Assembly (NCBI GenBank): GCA_038373865.1
Contig: JAXGGA010004440.1
Span: 1 to 64,000 of the forward strand
Direction of reading: 5' to 3'
From: Uloborus plumipes
Lineage: Eukaryota > Arthropoda > Arachnida > Araneae > Uloboridae
DNA: 64,000 bases
Shown here: positions 24,104-34,620 of the stretch, one piece after another
How positions within the stretch are numbered: position 1 is the stretch's first letter
How the letters are laid out: each line of letters opens with the position of its first letter
The notes under the pieces: model-generated
Told to the model about the DNA's origin: nothing
The model's database searches: none
Seen by the model: only the letters and a program-made list of their open reading frames with translations
Translations under genes and position numbers: made by a program

Positions 24104-24214
24104 TGCAGTTAAATTGTAAAGATTTCAAGAGAAAAATATTTTGATGGCTCCGTAACGGATTGAAAAAGTCATCACCAAAACATTATTTCTTGAAATCTTC
24201 ACAATTTAACTGCA
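24104..24214. repeat. Compact inverted repeat, arms about 46 bp
   Basis: TGCAGTTAAATTGTAAAGAT (24104-24123) and onward pairs with ATCTTCACAATTTAACTGCA (24195-24214). The inner parts TTTCAAGAGAAAAATATTTT and AAAACATTATTTCTTGAAA also pair. The small loop carries TCCGTAACGGA. It could be a tiny MITE or a hairpin. Confidence 0.6.
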
Positions 24215-24543
24215 TTTAATAGAAATAGAGTCAATGTTCTTCATAAAATCAATCCAACCAAACAAGGATTTAACATGTTTGGAGCCTTTTTAGGCTGATT
24301 TATACACCGACTGATGTTTTTTATTAAAATGAACTTGACCTGTTACTGTGTCAAACGATTTTTACATGTAAGCAGAAAGCAATACGTTGAAAGCAAAAAT
24401 CGTGTATCATAAAAAACCAACGTATCTTATTTAAGAAACTTAGTTTCTTCAATACCATGGGTTAATCAATACAATGACATAAGAATATATCACCTTTTTA
24501 AGTACAAATCCTCGTTCATTCAACCAAAAAATAAATAAATAAA
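24215..24543. other. No recognised feature
   Basis: AT-rich DNA ending in an AAATAAATAAATA stretch that borders the mariner insertion. Confidence 0.45.
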
Positions 24544-24545
24544 TA

Positions 24546-25823
24546 CAGGGTGCGGCAAAAAAACTCGGACAAAATTTGTTACGTCCTGACACCAACAGGT
24601 TTTACCGTATACAGCTAATTCTTTTTTTAAAAGATTCTACATGTTTTCCTGCATTGAGGTGTGCAGTGTCGATTTTGTACTCATCATTGTTGCTTGGTTT
24701 GCAGAATGACAAAAAGATGCGTTACTATTTTTTACTGTTTTGAGCTGGTAAACGTCAATTCGTTTGCTCAAAATTCCTCGACAGACTGTTTCCGATGCAA
24801 TTAGCAGGTACAAAGAGCTTGGTCATGACTTACGCCCTTCAGGCAGTGGAAAAAAACGGACCTTGAACACATTTTCCAACCGTAGGCTCATCAAGAAGCG
24901 AGTGCGGCGAAATTCGAGGGTTTCCATTCAAAAAATCGCTCGTGAGATCGACTCAGCGACCGATCAATTCGGCGAATAGCTAAACAAGAACTCAAACTGA
25001 AGCCGTACAAGCTCCAAACTGTGCAACTTCTCCCTGAAGAGAACAAGCGCGTGAGACTTCAAACATGTCGCCAGCTCAAACGGCGGGCCGCAGGTGAGTA
25101 GTGAAAGCGCATCCTCTTCACAGATGAGAAGCTGTTCACTGTCGAACAGGCGCATAACCGCCAAAACGATAGAATCTGGTTCACTGAAGCTCCTGGCACA
25201 TCGGCAATTGTCGAACACCACCAAAATCCACAATAGGTGATGGTCTGGGGAGGATTTGCGGTAGCGGCAAGACTCCTTTTGTTTTTGTGGATTAAGGGGT
25301 CAAAATCAACCAAGAAGTGTATCGCCGCATCATACTTCAGGCCGTCGTACTTCTGTGGGTCCAGCAGCACTTTGGTGATGAGAATTGAATGTTCCAGAAG
25401 GACTCAGCGCCGTCTCACAGGACAAAAACGACTCAGAACTTGTGCCGGACCCATTTTTCAGACTTCATCTCCTTTACGGAATGGCCCCTACTCGGCCCCT
25501 ACTGAATCCCATGGATTACAGTGTGTGGTCCATTTTGGAGGCCAGGGCCTGTGCTAAGCCCACCAAAAGCTTCGAGTCGCTGAAGCAGTCGCTTCTTTGA
25601 GAATGAGACCGATTATCGCTGGAGGAGCTGCGGCCCATTGCTAAAAATTTTAAGTTACGTTTGGATCTGTGTATCACTGCTGGAGAAAGCCACTTCGAAA
25701 CCGGCTGAGTGTATTATTGTAAGAAGTCTATGTTAACATTATTAATTGTTGTTTTGCTAAATTTCTCTTATTTAATGAAATTATAACAATAAATCTTTGT
25801 CCGGGTTTTTCTGCCGCACCCTG
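24546..25823 (+). mobile_element. mariner-type transposon, 1278 bp, decayed
   Basis: Terminal inverted repeats CAGGGTGCGGCAAAAAAACT (left) and CAGGGTGCGGCAGAAAAACC (right, reverse complement), continuing through CGGACAAA. TA lies on both sides (24544-24545 and 25824-25825). Length and layout are those of a single-gene mariner. The transposase inside is broken, so the copy is dead unless mobilised in trans. Confidence 0.9.
24755..25660 (+). pseudogene. Broken mariner transposase
   Basis: Segments in order: a first helix-turn-helix (QTVSDAISRYKELG, near 24782), a GKKRTLNT linker, and a second helix-turn-helix (RVSIQKIAREID) that continues only after a frameshift near 24957 (SIRRIAKQELKLKPY). 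A double stop lies near 25095. The first catalytic Asp follows in LFTDEKLFTVE (codon at 25123), then a stop before VMVWGGF (about 25240). QKDSAPSH holds the second Asp (about 25400). The expected SPDLNP motif reads GPY with a frameshift into NPMDYSVW (about 25500-25530), so the third catalytic Asp codon is changed to Tyr. 32 residues separate the second and third positions. At least two frameshifts, several stops and the lost Asp make it inactive. Confidence 0.85.
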
Positions 25824-25825
25824 TA

Positions 25826-26429
25826 AATGTAACACAAATGACAGTTCGATAAATAGCTTCGTGTATCTAAACGGAATCTTATGCTATAAGGAAATAACAT
25901 TTCCTGAAATGAATATGCTTCTATATTAAATGCTTTTCCATTGAACTAAGAAGTATCTAGAAACATTGTCATACATTTTTTCACCAAGTCCACCATAATT
26001 ATTCTGCTTACAAATAGTTACATTTAGTATATTCTTGTGATATGTTTTTATGACTTTTCTTGCAAGGAATAAAATTTCCATCCGACTTTTCTTTACAGCA
26101 TGGCGAAGGATGAAAATTTTCTTTAGTAAAAACTATGATCATAGTATTGTCATTTTTCTTTCTCTGTTTGATCTCTAATTTGTGCAATAAATTGCATTTT
26201 CAAGAACTTGAACCAATGAAATTATGATTAAGAATTCTGGACATTCCGCACATGAAATTAATTTGACTATGATTAATTCAAAGTCGAATTCTCCGATTAA
26301 TTAAATTCTTTAATCTTGTCTTAAATACCTAAAATAGTAGTTTTGCATTTAAGTTGTGTGTTTTTCATCAGTGAGGTGAAAAAAAATGATAAAAAATGAA
26401 TTTTTAATATCCAAGCAATCACGTTTTTT
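25826..26429. other. AT-rich DNA, no gene
   Basis: No feature recognised. Confidence 0.5.
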
Positions 26430-27080
26430 TTCACTTTTAGATATTCTGTTCAAATATTAATGTGTAAAAAAGAAAAAACTTTTTTTTTGACAAAAAGATA
26501 GTGGATCTATTTTTTGTCAATAACCGGCACAATAAAATTTAAAATTAGAAAAAAAATCATGGAATTTGATAAAGAACTACACTGCAAAAAATAACATTTG
26601 TTTTTACAGTAAAACACAGCTAATTTTACAGCTATTTTACAGTAATTTTCTGTAAAATTAGTAATTTTACAGTAATAAACTAAAATCGCTAGTTTTACAG
26701 TAATAAACTAAAACTTCTAGTTTTATAGTTCATTACTGTGCATTCAATTGTTTTAAACTGTGACCTCTGCTGCCAGTATTATACTGTTGTTTTTACAGAA
26801 TAATGCAGCTAATTTTGTACTAGAAAACTGTAAAATTGCTAATTTTACAGTAATAAACTGCAAAATTGCTTGTTTTACAGTAATAAACAGTAAAATATCT
26901 AGTTTTACGGTTTATTACCGTGCATTTTAGCCTTAAACTGAAAAACCTCTGCTTTCTATATTATACTGTAAAAACACCATTTTTTTGCAGTGTAAAGAAG
27001 TTCGCGCGCGTAATTACAGACAGATAGGCAAGAAAAAAATATATAACATACGTTGTCCACGTATGAGAAAGAGTAAAGAG
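26430..27080. repeat. Diverged copy of the 17.6-18.3 kb repeat, split by a MITE
   Basis: GTGGATCTATTTTTTGTCAATA and the following ATCATGGAATTTGATAAAGAA correspond to the end part of the 17567-18310 repeat. The ACTGTAAA MITE (26580-26992) interrupts it, and the right remainder ends near ACAGACAGATAGGCAAG and ATATATAACATA. Confidence 0.4.
26580..26992. mobile_element. ACTGTAAA-family MITE, best-preserved copy
   Basis: The left end CACTGCAAAAAATAAC and the right end ATTTTTTTGCAGTG are inverted repeats with TA on both outer sides (26578-26579 and 26993-26994), so Tc1/mariner-type insertion is likely. The interior is a mosaic of TTTTACAGTAATAAACT units of about 30 bp, plus two copies of the CTGCT(G/T)(C/T)(C/T)A(G/T)TATTATACTG phrase. 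Non-coding. Confidence 0.75.
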
Positions 27081-27130
27081 TAAAAACTGGTATTTATTAC
27101 TCAATAATTTTAATTGCTTTTTAGTTTCAT

Positions 27131-28997
27131 ATTTTTAACCTACTTTCCCGTTAAAAACAAATGAAAGACGAAAAAAGTATTAAAAGTAGCTTAATGCATC
27201 TAAAAAATATCGCCAAGTCCAAAAAATATCGCCAAGTAAAAAAAATATCGCTAAGTCCAAAAAATATCGCCAAGTTAAAAAAATAAAAAGGTAAATTGAA
27301 TATCGCAAAATTAAAAATTTGAAAGTAGGGTATTGAGATGGGGAATTTGTGTGTCGGTCGGTCGGTCTGTCGGTCGGTCTGTCGGTCCCCCCCTAATAAC
27401 TTTTGAATGAACATTCCGATTTAAACAAACTTTTTTTTGTTGGAAAGATCTCGGCGAGTACAGCTCATTCCCATATTTGATTTTTCGATTTGAACAATTT
27501 TTGGTTCAACTTTGAACCGTTCAAACAACCTGTCCCGCGATGCTAACTTTTGAGTGAACAGTCCGATTTGAACAAACTTTTTTTTGTTCGAAGCATCTCG
27601 GGAAGGATACTTTATTACCGTATTTAAATTTTCAATTTGAACATTTTTGGTTCAACATTGAACCATTCAAGCAACCTTTCCCCACCTAATAACTTTTGAG
27701 TGAACCGTCCGAATGGAATAAACTTTTTTCTGTCGGTCGGTCTGCCTGTCCCCCCCCCCCTGAACATTCCGATTTGGACAAACTTTTTTTTTGTTAGAAA
27801 GATCTCGGGGAGTACAGCTCATTCCCATATTTGATTTTTCGATTTGAACAGTTTTTGGTTCAACTTTGAACCGTTCAAACAACCTGTCCCGCGATGCTAA
27901 CTTTTGAGTGAACAATCCGATTTGAACAAATTTTTTTTTTTTGTTCGAAGGATCTCAGCAAGGATACTTCATTACCGTATTTAAATTTTCCATTTGAGCA
28001 TTTTTTCGTTCAACATTGAACCGTTCAAGCAACCTTTCCCCACCTAATAACTTTTGAGTGAACCGTCTGAATGGAATAAACTTTTTTTTGTTTGAAAGAT
28101 CTCGGAGAGACTTTCCCATACATTTCCATATTTTGCTTTTCGATTTGAACCATTTTTAGTTCAATATTGAACCGTTCAGAAAAAAAAATTAACATTAGCG
28201 TCTACGGGGAATTTAAGTTGAATGTTGATTCTGAACTTAAAGTCGGATTTCCTTCAAACTAACTTTGTAAGAAAATGGTTTTGATAAATAGTGTTTGTAA
28301 AATACTTTTCTGAGTAATTTTCTGTGAGGACTTTGATTCCGACTCCGACTCCGCAAACGTGGCGGAAATGCAGGCTCAGAAAAAAAATGACTGACTGTGC
28401 AGACGATTTTTCGTTTATTTATTCATTTGTTTTATTTTATTTTATTGTCATTATTATTATTATTTTTTTTTTGGCAGACGATTTTTTTTGTAACAAAAAT
28501 TTTTCATTCACGAGAACATTTTATTCTTTATTTATATTTAACAACTGGCAACCGATTAAAAGTGAAATTCGAGACATTTTATTAACGGACGAGTTTTTTT
28601 TTTCTCTTTTTTTTTTCTTTCTTTGTTAAAATACGTTTTGATGCTCTTTGTACTTTTATTTATTTATTTATTTATTTTATTATTATTACTATTATTATTT
28701 TTTTTTTTTTGAAAACAATGGAGGATTTTTTCTACGGAGGAACTTTAACAGTTGCACTCTTTAAAAGGTGCAACAAAGCTTTATTTATTCGTTAATTACT
28801 TTTTACGTGTCTATTTCATCTGATGAGAGGGGTATATTTTGCTTTTCGAAATGAGCTCTATGTGCTTAAAAGGTATGTTTGACATAATTTTCAGTTTCAG
28901 ATAATCAAGAGAGAAGAGAATAATGATCAGATGCGAGAATGCCGATGTCGATGTACGGGAAAGTAGGCTCGTTTAGTTCTTGACAGAACTTCTTGTT
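27131..28997 (+). mobile_element. Tandem-repeat element copy B (Helentron-like), both ends present
   Basis: The 5' side is TTTTTAACCTACTTTCCCGT. Three or four copies of ATATCGCCAAGT follow, then GAAAGTAGGGTATTGAG and a GGTC/GTCT microsatellite (27355-27386). Next are about five units of ~147 bp (GTTCAA cores near 27504, 27650, 27858, 28018 and 28159); an extra microsatellite plus C-run at 27727-27760 restarts the array internally. The 3' part has TACGGGAAAGTAGGC and the terminal hairpin AGTTCTTGACAGAACT, and ends TCTTGTT at 28997. The subterminal CTACTTTCCCGT and ACGGGAAAGTAG are inverted repeats of each other. No protein is encoded; open frames at 27151-28629 are repeat-derived. Confidence 0.8.
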
Positions 28998-29029
28998 TAT
29001 TTAGAGGTAGATAAGGTGTGCAGAGTTTC

Positions 29030-29460
29030 TCTTTGGGTACGGTAACTATGCTGACATCAAGATTTCCTCTAGCAGCATAATCTCATCGGCCGATAATCGG
29101 CCATTCATCGAAACCGGATGAAATTCTCATCGGCCGATGATCGGATTCGATGAGTTCTCATCGGGAATTGCTCCAATATGTCCAATATGTCAAACAGAAT
29201 CCGAGCAGCAAAATCGATGAGTTTTGCTCGAAATACGATGAGATTTGGAGCAATTTACGAGCAGTGCAGTCCCGTGCCGATGAATTTAGAAGGAAGGTTG
29301 ATCGGAATTATATCGCTTTCCGATGAAATGTAGCTCATCGAAAACCGTTCTAGGATACTGATCGGAACGATGTAATCGTGCGTTATGGGATCAGTTTACG
29401 AGAAGTTCGATGATCGGCCGAGCAAAATTCGATGAGTTGATGCTGTTTGGGTCAGTTTTT
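29030..29460. repeat. CTCATCG/CGATGAG motif island
   Basis: A compositionally distinct stretch with many GATGA/TCATC words. CTCATCG occurs near 29083, 29133, 29157 and 29332, CGATGAG near 29149, 29214, 29238 and 29430, and further CCGATGA or CATCG words lie between. GGCCGATAATCGGCC and GGCCGATGATCGG are near-perfect palindromes. The spacing is irregular, so it is not a simple tandem repeat, and no open frame explains it. Confidence 0.6.
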
Positions 29461-29624
29461 ATCTTCTAAAATTTTACTATTGGAATATCGACATTTCTTT
29501 TGCGCACGATGATGCACTTTGTAATTTTTGTAGAAAAAAAAAAGAAAAAAAAACAGTTATGATTTTAATCACTTTATAAAACAGAAAGTAACCACCAATA
29601 AGCTAGGGCTAAAGCAGGAACATG
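29461..29624. other. No recognised feature
   Basis: AT-rich spacer with an interrupted poly-A tract near 29531. Confidence 0.4.
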
Positions 29625-30530
29625 CAATGCACCCCCAGCTCGTTTATTCCACCATGGACTGCAGTTTCGTGCTTAACGTGGCGGTTACTTACTGCTTTAT
29701 ACCTGAACTTTGCCTCAAAATTTACGAGTTGTATCGTACCAAGTGCGGTCGCTCGCTGGTGTTCTACAAATAAGCTACCAGTTTTTGTTGGCTTTCTTGC
29801 TCCATAAAAAGATTTTTGCCTCCAGCTCGCTTAACTCCTATTCCATACTGATGAATTATAAACTTTCTTGAAGCCAACAGGACCCTGCTCTTCCCCGACC
29901 TAAACTAAAATTCACCCTTAATCACTCTTTCTTTTGTTAGGCATGACATCTTCTGATTAAATTTCTCTCACCTACCCCTTTTATACAATCTTCCGTCCAA
30001 CACATGATCTTAGCCCATAATATTTTTGCGCACACCTTTTCATTTTCTTTAGTGAATTTGCCTTTATTTTTTTTATTTATTTATATTTTTTATTGTTCTG
30101 TCTTTTTCGTATTATCATCTTTTCATATGTCTGTGTTTTGTAAGTCCTTTGTCTTGCTGTTTTTGTATTGTACCCTGTTATTTCTGTACCTCAGAACCAG
30201 ACTAACGTAAGTCCATTTTCGTCTTTTTTCGGTAAAGGGGAAAAACGATTGTCGAATACATCGTTTCTCCCCTCTACTGAAAAATGACGAAAATGGACTT
30301 ACGTTAGTCTGGTTCTGAGGTACAGATTTGTCTTTTACTAGTTTTATTTTATTGTATGTAATGTTTTGGTGTTTTGAATAAATTTGGACACCGACTCCGA
30401 CTGCCGGCTTACGAAAAGACCCTGGCAGTCATTCTACGGTAGTCGGTAGGTGCACTCTCCATGCTGATGAGTGCATAATAAGCCCGAAACTGCAGTCCAT
30501 GGATGGAATAAACGAGCTGGTGGTGTATTG
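29625..30530. mobile_element. TIR element, about 906 bp, with a nested MITE
   Basis: The left end CAATGCACCCCCAGCTCGTT, continuing through CCATGGACTGCAGTTTCG, is mirrored by CGAAACTGCAGTCCATGG and AACGAGCTGGTGGTGTATTG at the right end. That gives terminal repeats of about 50 bp. The right part also has CCGACTCCGACTGCCGG and GCACTCTCCATGCTGATGAG. The second MITE at 30184-30325 sits inside. No transposase recognised. Confidence 0.65.
30184..30325. mobile_element. 142-bp MITE with nearly 40-bp perfect inverted ends
   Basis: CTGTACCTCAGAACCAGACT and AACGTAAGTCCATTTTCGTC are mirrored exactly at the right by GACGAAAATGGACTTACGTT and AGTCTGGTTCTGAGGTACAG. The loop is GTAAAGGGGAAAAACG...CCCCTCTAC. 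ATTT flanks both sides. A diverged relative lies at 61589-61820. This near-perfect hairpin suggests recent insertion. Confidence 0.8.
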
Positions 30531-31584
30531 TAAATAATTACTCTATTTATGATTGGCTTAAGAGGAAGGAGGCACATTGTTTTTGCACTTCCAATAATGG
30601 CTTACACAGCCGTGTCTGCAGAATACCAACTCTAGTACTCGAAACTTTAATATCACAAATCCATTTTTCTTTGATGGATAAGTTTCTTTTTAACTTGAAT
30701 AATATTTTGAATTTGTATCGCATCCTAAATACAACCATCAAATTCCACTGTCGCATGAATCTTATACAATGTGTAGTTGTTAAGATAAACTTCATGTTTA
30801 TTAATGATTTTTACCTGGCAACGCGACAAAAAATAAATAAAATAAAGTTAATGTTCTGAAGAAATAATGGCATGCTTTTTTTCATTATTATTTTCTCGGA
30901 GGCACGAAAAAAAACATCTCTTTTGTTTTAAAATATAGGAGGGGGGAGGGGGTGAATTTAATTTGTGTCTTTTTTCCTCATTTCTTTATTGAATTTACAT
31001 TTTAGTACTTCGCTATAATGTCTTTATTTGCATTTTAAATTAGAAAATGTTCTATCTGATGCGTCTAATTTGTTCTAACGAAAATATAATTAATTTCGCT
31101 TTACTTTCATAAATAAAATTGAACAAAAGATGTTCTTTTATTATATTTTCTTAAAATATTTTCTGAAGCTAAAATTTTCAGTAATTTTTGAATAAAAAAC
31201 GAGTTCTAAATCATTAGTAAACTCATTCGTAAAACGTAAAAGAATTGCAAATAAAGGAAGCAGTTCTTTTGTCATTTTCCCCAATACCTTGAAAATAAAA
31301 CATTAACGATAAATTGGACAAGGGAAATAAATGTCATTTAAAATACAAATTTCATTGTAGATGGTTAAATACTTTATTGAGTTTTCTGACTTTCCATAAT
31401 TAAATGTTCGGAATTTGTGACTAAATTAATGGGATGTCAATGTTGCTTAACTTTTAGCATCGTTTGAAGGTATTTTTGGTATTTCGGGTAAAAGTTGTGA
31501 ACTTTAAATATTTTATAAATTTATTATATGTATTACGATCCACAAAAAAGGTTTCAGATTTCGATTTTGTCATTATTCCATGTT
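30531..31584. other. AT-rich DNA, no gene
   Basis: A G-rich GGAGGGGGGAGGGGG at about 30939-30953 and otherwise nothing recognised. Confidence 0.5.
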
Positions 31585-32195
31585 GCATTTAAGGTTACAG
31601 TGAACACAGTTTGTTTTTTCAATTATTGATATATATGTCTAAAACTATGTGTGCTTGTATATTTACTGCATGTAAAAGCATAAAAAAAATTGGTGCAAAA
31701 ACCAAATTTTTTTTTTAAATTAAAAATTTAAAGTTTTTGTTAACAAAAATTAAAAATGCTCCACGCTTCACCATTTTTTGTCAAACTTTGAATTTCCACT
31801 TAATTTCCAATAATTTGGCATGATTGCATAAATCTATCCATTACATGTAATGTTTTATGAGATAGTTTATTAAATGTGGCTGAAAATGAAATTTGATATG
31901 AATTTTTCAGATGAAAAATTCAACAAACTTTAGATGCAATGCATAGATTTGTGCCATCATACCTAATGACTGGATATTAAGTGGAAATTCAAAGTAAAAA
32001 AAAATAATGACGCATGGAGCATTTTGAAATCTTGTTAACAGAAATTTTAAATTTTCAAAAAACGTATTCATTGTTGTTGCCCCAATTTTTTTATGATTTG
32101 AGATGTGGTAAATATACAAGCACACACGAAGTTTTAGACATATGTATCAATAATTAAAAAAAAAAGTGTCCACTGTAGCCTTAAACGCATTTAAA
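31585..32195. repeat. Compact 0.6-kb palindrome
   Basis: The left arm (about 31585-31880) and the right arm (about 31900-32195) are diverged reverse complements. Paired words include AATTATTGATATATATGTCT with its partner near 32140, GTGTGCTTGTATATTTAC, TTTGAATTTCCACTTAAT, and GAAAATGAAATTTGATATG close to the centre. Identity is clearly lower than in the 3-kb palindrome, so it is older. No coding capacity. Confidence 0.7.
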
Positions 32196-32293
32196 AGCAA
32201 GTTTTGGGTTTGCAAACACACAAATCCTTAAATTGATTATAGTCTGGGTATTTTTGTAAAATTAATTTTGCACTAGCTCAAATTTTTATCATA
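32196..32293. other. Short spacer
   Basis: Nothing recognised between the palindrome and the minisatellite. Confidence 0.4.
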
Positions 32294-32384
32294 CGAACAT
32301 AAATTAAAAGACGCATAAATTAATAAGAGGCATAAATTAATAGGACGCATAAATTAACAAGAGGCATAAATTATTAAGACGCAG
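32294..32384. repeat. 17-bp minisatellite
   Basis: Units start at 32294, 32311, 32328, 32345, 32362 and 32379, each exactly 17 bp apart. They alternate ACGCATAAATTAATAAG and AGGCATAAATTAATAGG, so the higher-order period is 34 bp. Confidence 0.8.
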
Positions 32385-32740
32385 TGCTGCATTCATTTGC
32401 TAAGTTATAAAATAAGTTTTTTACTTTATTTAATAAAAAGCAAAAAAAAAAAAAAAAACTGGCAATATTGTTTATAGGTGATTGCATCATTCAATAATTT
32501 TGGGGTAACTCTTTAAAAGCCATTTCTGAGGTTATTAAAATTATTGAGCCTAGTATGAGTGATAGAAATTTTGCAATTTTTTCGAAAGGTGAGTTTTTAA
32601 ATATTTTGCAATTTTAATTTGCTGCATGAGTTGCACTGCTATTATTAAAACCATTTATTTTGCTCCCATTTCTCAGATGGTTAAAAGTGACCCTAAATTG
32701 CAGGATATGTTTGAACTAGGTTAGCTCTTCTTTTTAAATG
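32385..32740. other. No recognised feature
   Basis: AT-rich with a poly-A run near 32442-32458. Confidence 0.45.
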
Positions 32741-33673
32741 CATTTATAGTCCAGGCTAGAAGGTCATATACCTAAAATTTTTAGATATATGACATTTTTT
32801 GATGGTTTCTATATGAATTTGACCTGCTGATTCCGAATCCGTTGAGTGCCAGACGCTAAACCTTGAGCATTTTTGTCAAAATGGCAAAATCCAATATGGC
32901 TGCTATAAAAGGTATGAAGCAAATTAATGGAAACGTAAGTGCAATGAAACATGTTTTACACTTAAAAATGATTGTACTCGTTTGTCAAAATACAATTCTA
33001 GTAAAAATAAATATTTATGAAAAGTATACGAATAAAAAAAAATTACCAAATAATAAAATTCAAGATGTCAGCCTAAAAAGATGTAAGGTTAAATTTTCAA
33101 GTATTAATCAACTTTTAAACCGTAATGGACCTGGAAATGGAATGTTTTAACAGAGATAAATGTTTAAAATGATATACAGGGATCATAAAAAATGTTGTTT
33201 AGACTAACAATAACACTAAAAATTATTAGAAACATTCCAAACTTAAGTTTCGGGATTTTGCCGGTTTCCTTGAAGAAACCAGTTTCTTTTACGATCTTTC
33301 CTATATTGATACAAGTTGCATGAACGCCGACTTCTCGCTGTTGTGAAAGGTATTTTTAGCTACCAGTTGGAAGGTATATCCAAAGTGTTTGTTTAGTTTT
33401 TCGCCTTCAGTTTGATTACGGATTGCACAGAAAAACTTCACCCAAATGAGGGTATGTGTAATCTTTCGATGTTGTAGTTTTGCAAGAATTGCAAACTAAT
33501 AATTTCAAATATAGAGGACTTGGGTAAAATTGGCAATTCACAGTGGCATATATATCAGAAAACGTGGCCTCAAAAAATCCATTAAACACTAAGAAGGTTA
33601 AAAAAAAATGGTTATGTTCATCGCAAAGGACTAAAATCTGTGATTCACATCATACACCGGACATAATTATGGT

Positions 33674-33969
33674 TAAGGCCCCTATATATACGAGCCGGCG
33701 CATCAAGATTAAGTTTCACCACTTTGGATCCAGCGCGTGTTTGTGTGTTTGAGTGGTTGTCTTTTCTGGCCAGTAATCGCGTTTTGGTCATTTTTCACTG
33801 TGAGCAATTATTAGCGGCACGTGGATTTGGCAAAGTTTAGCAATGTGCCAAAACTTTTTTCTGATAACCCTACTCCGCAACAATGAAAATTTGAAAGTAA
33901 AAGTTAAGGAATTGGATCCAAAGTGGTGAAACTTAATCTTGATGCGTCGGCCTGTCTATATAGCGGCTC
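33674..33969. mobile_element. Mutator-like MITE, 296 bp, inside the palindrome loop
   Basis: A 10-bp direct repeat TAATTATGGT flanks it (33664-33673 and 33970-33979), in the 8-11 bp range typical of Mutator-like elements. Long inverted ends pair: CGCATCAAGATTAAGTTTCA and CCACTTTGGATCCA on the left, TGGATCCAAAGTGG and TGAAACTTAATCTTGATGCG on the right. The outermost parts (GGCCCCTATATA, TATATAGCGGCTC) are diverged. Non-coding. It splits the coding remnant of the host element. Confidence 0.75.
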
Positions 33970-33989
33970 TAATTATGGTATATGGTTTA

Positions 33990-34620
33990 AATTATTCATC
34001 AAGGGAAAGTCACCTTACAGAAATTATTTAGTCATGAACTGGCTCATCATCCTACTGCTTTATTTGATGATGATTGAAATAAGAGAGGTATAAATATATC
34101 TGCACTAAAGTCAAAACTTAAAGCAGTTTTCATGGTAGGTGATAAGAATCGTCCAGAAATTATCATTCTTGGTGAAAGTGCAACATTGTGGGCAGTATCT
34201 TGACCCGCAATGCTAGCAGCGTGAGTGATTGTATTGATGGTGTCATACAAACCATTCTAGCGGTACACAATCTACTTGAGAGACACCATAAATTTAGCAC
34301 TACATCACAACGTCGAGCCACACAAGAGAAAAATGTCTATTGTGTTTTTCAACTTAATAAAAAATCACCACTTTCTAAAAGGGACTTTGTACTGAAAGTG
34401 TTACCAAATAAGAAGCAAATAATTAAGTTTGTTGTGAGCAGACTGTGTTCTATCCCCAAGCCAATGTGCAATTATTACTGTCACCAATCCTTTTCCGATT
34501 AAATTGGTGTTGGAATTCAACAAGATTTTGTTTCTCATGAAGAAGCTGATATGATAATGATTCACTACTTAGCGAAAGGAAGTAACCTTCCTACAGAATT
34601 TTGAAACCTTCCAAATAAAA
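33990..34620 (+). pseudogene. Broken transposon-associated protein of unknown function
   Basis: One frame reads SHELAHHPTALFDDD, a stop, then ISALKSKLKAVFMVGDKNRP (34033-34160). After further stops and shifts, 34370-34500 reads SPLSKRDFVLKVLPNKKQII, and 34504-34580 reads IQQDFVSHEEADMIMIHYL. Order and spacing recall a family of long uncharacterised proteins frequent in animal repeats, which have an ELxxxPxALFD motif, an FLSNxxNKxxFI-like motif and a late HEEAD/GDADT acidic motif. The acidic motif suggests a nuclease-like role, but this is not established. At least three stops make it a pseudogene. Recognition is from memory and needs a profile search. Confidence 0.4.

Noticed and set aside
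28340..28360. CCGACT hexanucleotide run as a separate microsatellite locus
   Set aside because: It is part of every copy of the tandem-repeat element and so not independent.
32863..33150. 95-residue frame repeated at 35204-35416 on the other strand
   Set aside because: The two frames exist because they are in the two arms of one palindrome; no domain is recognised.
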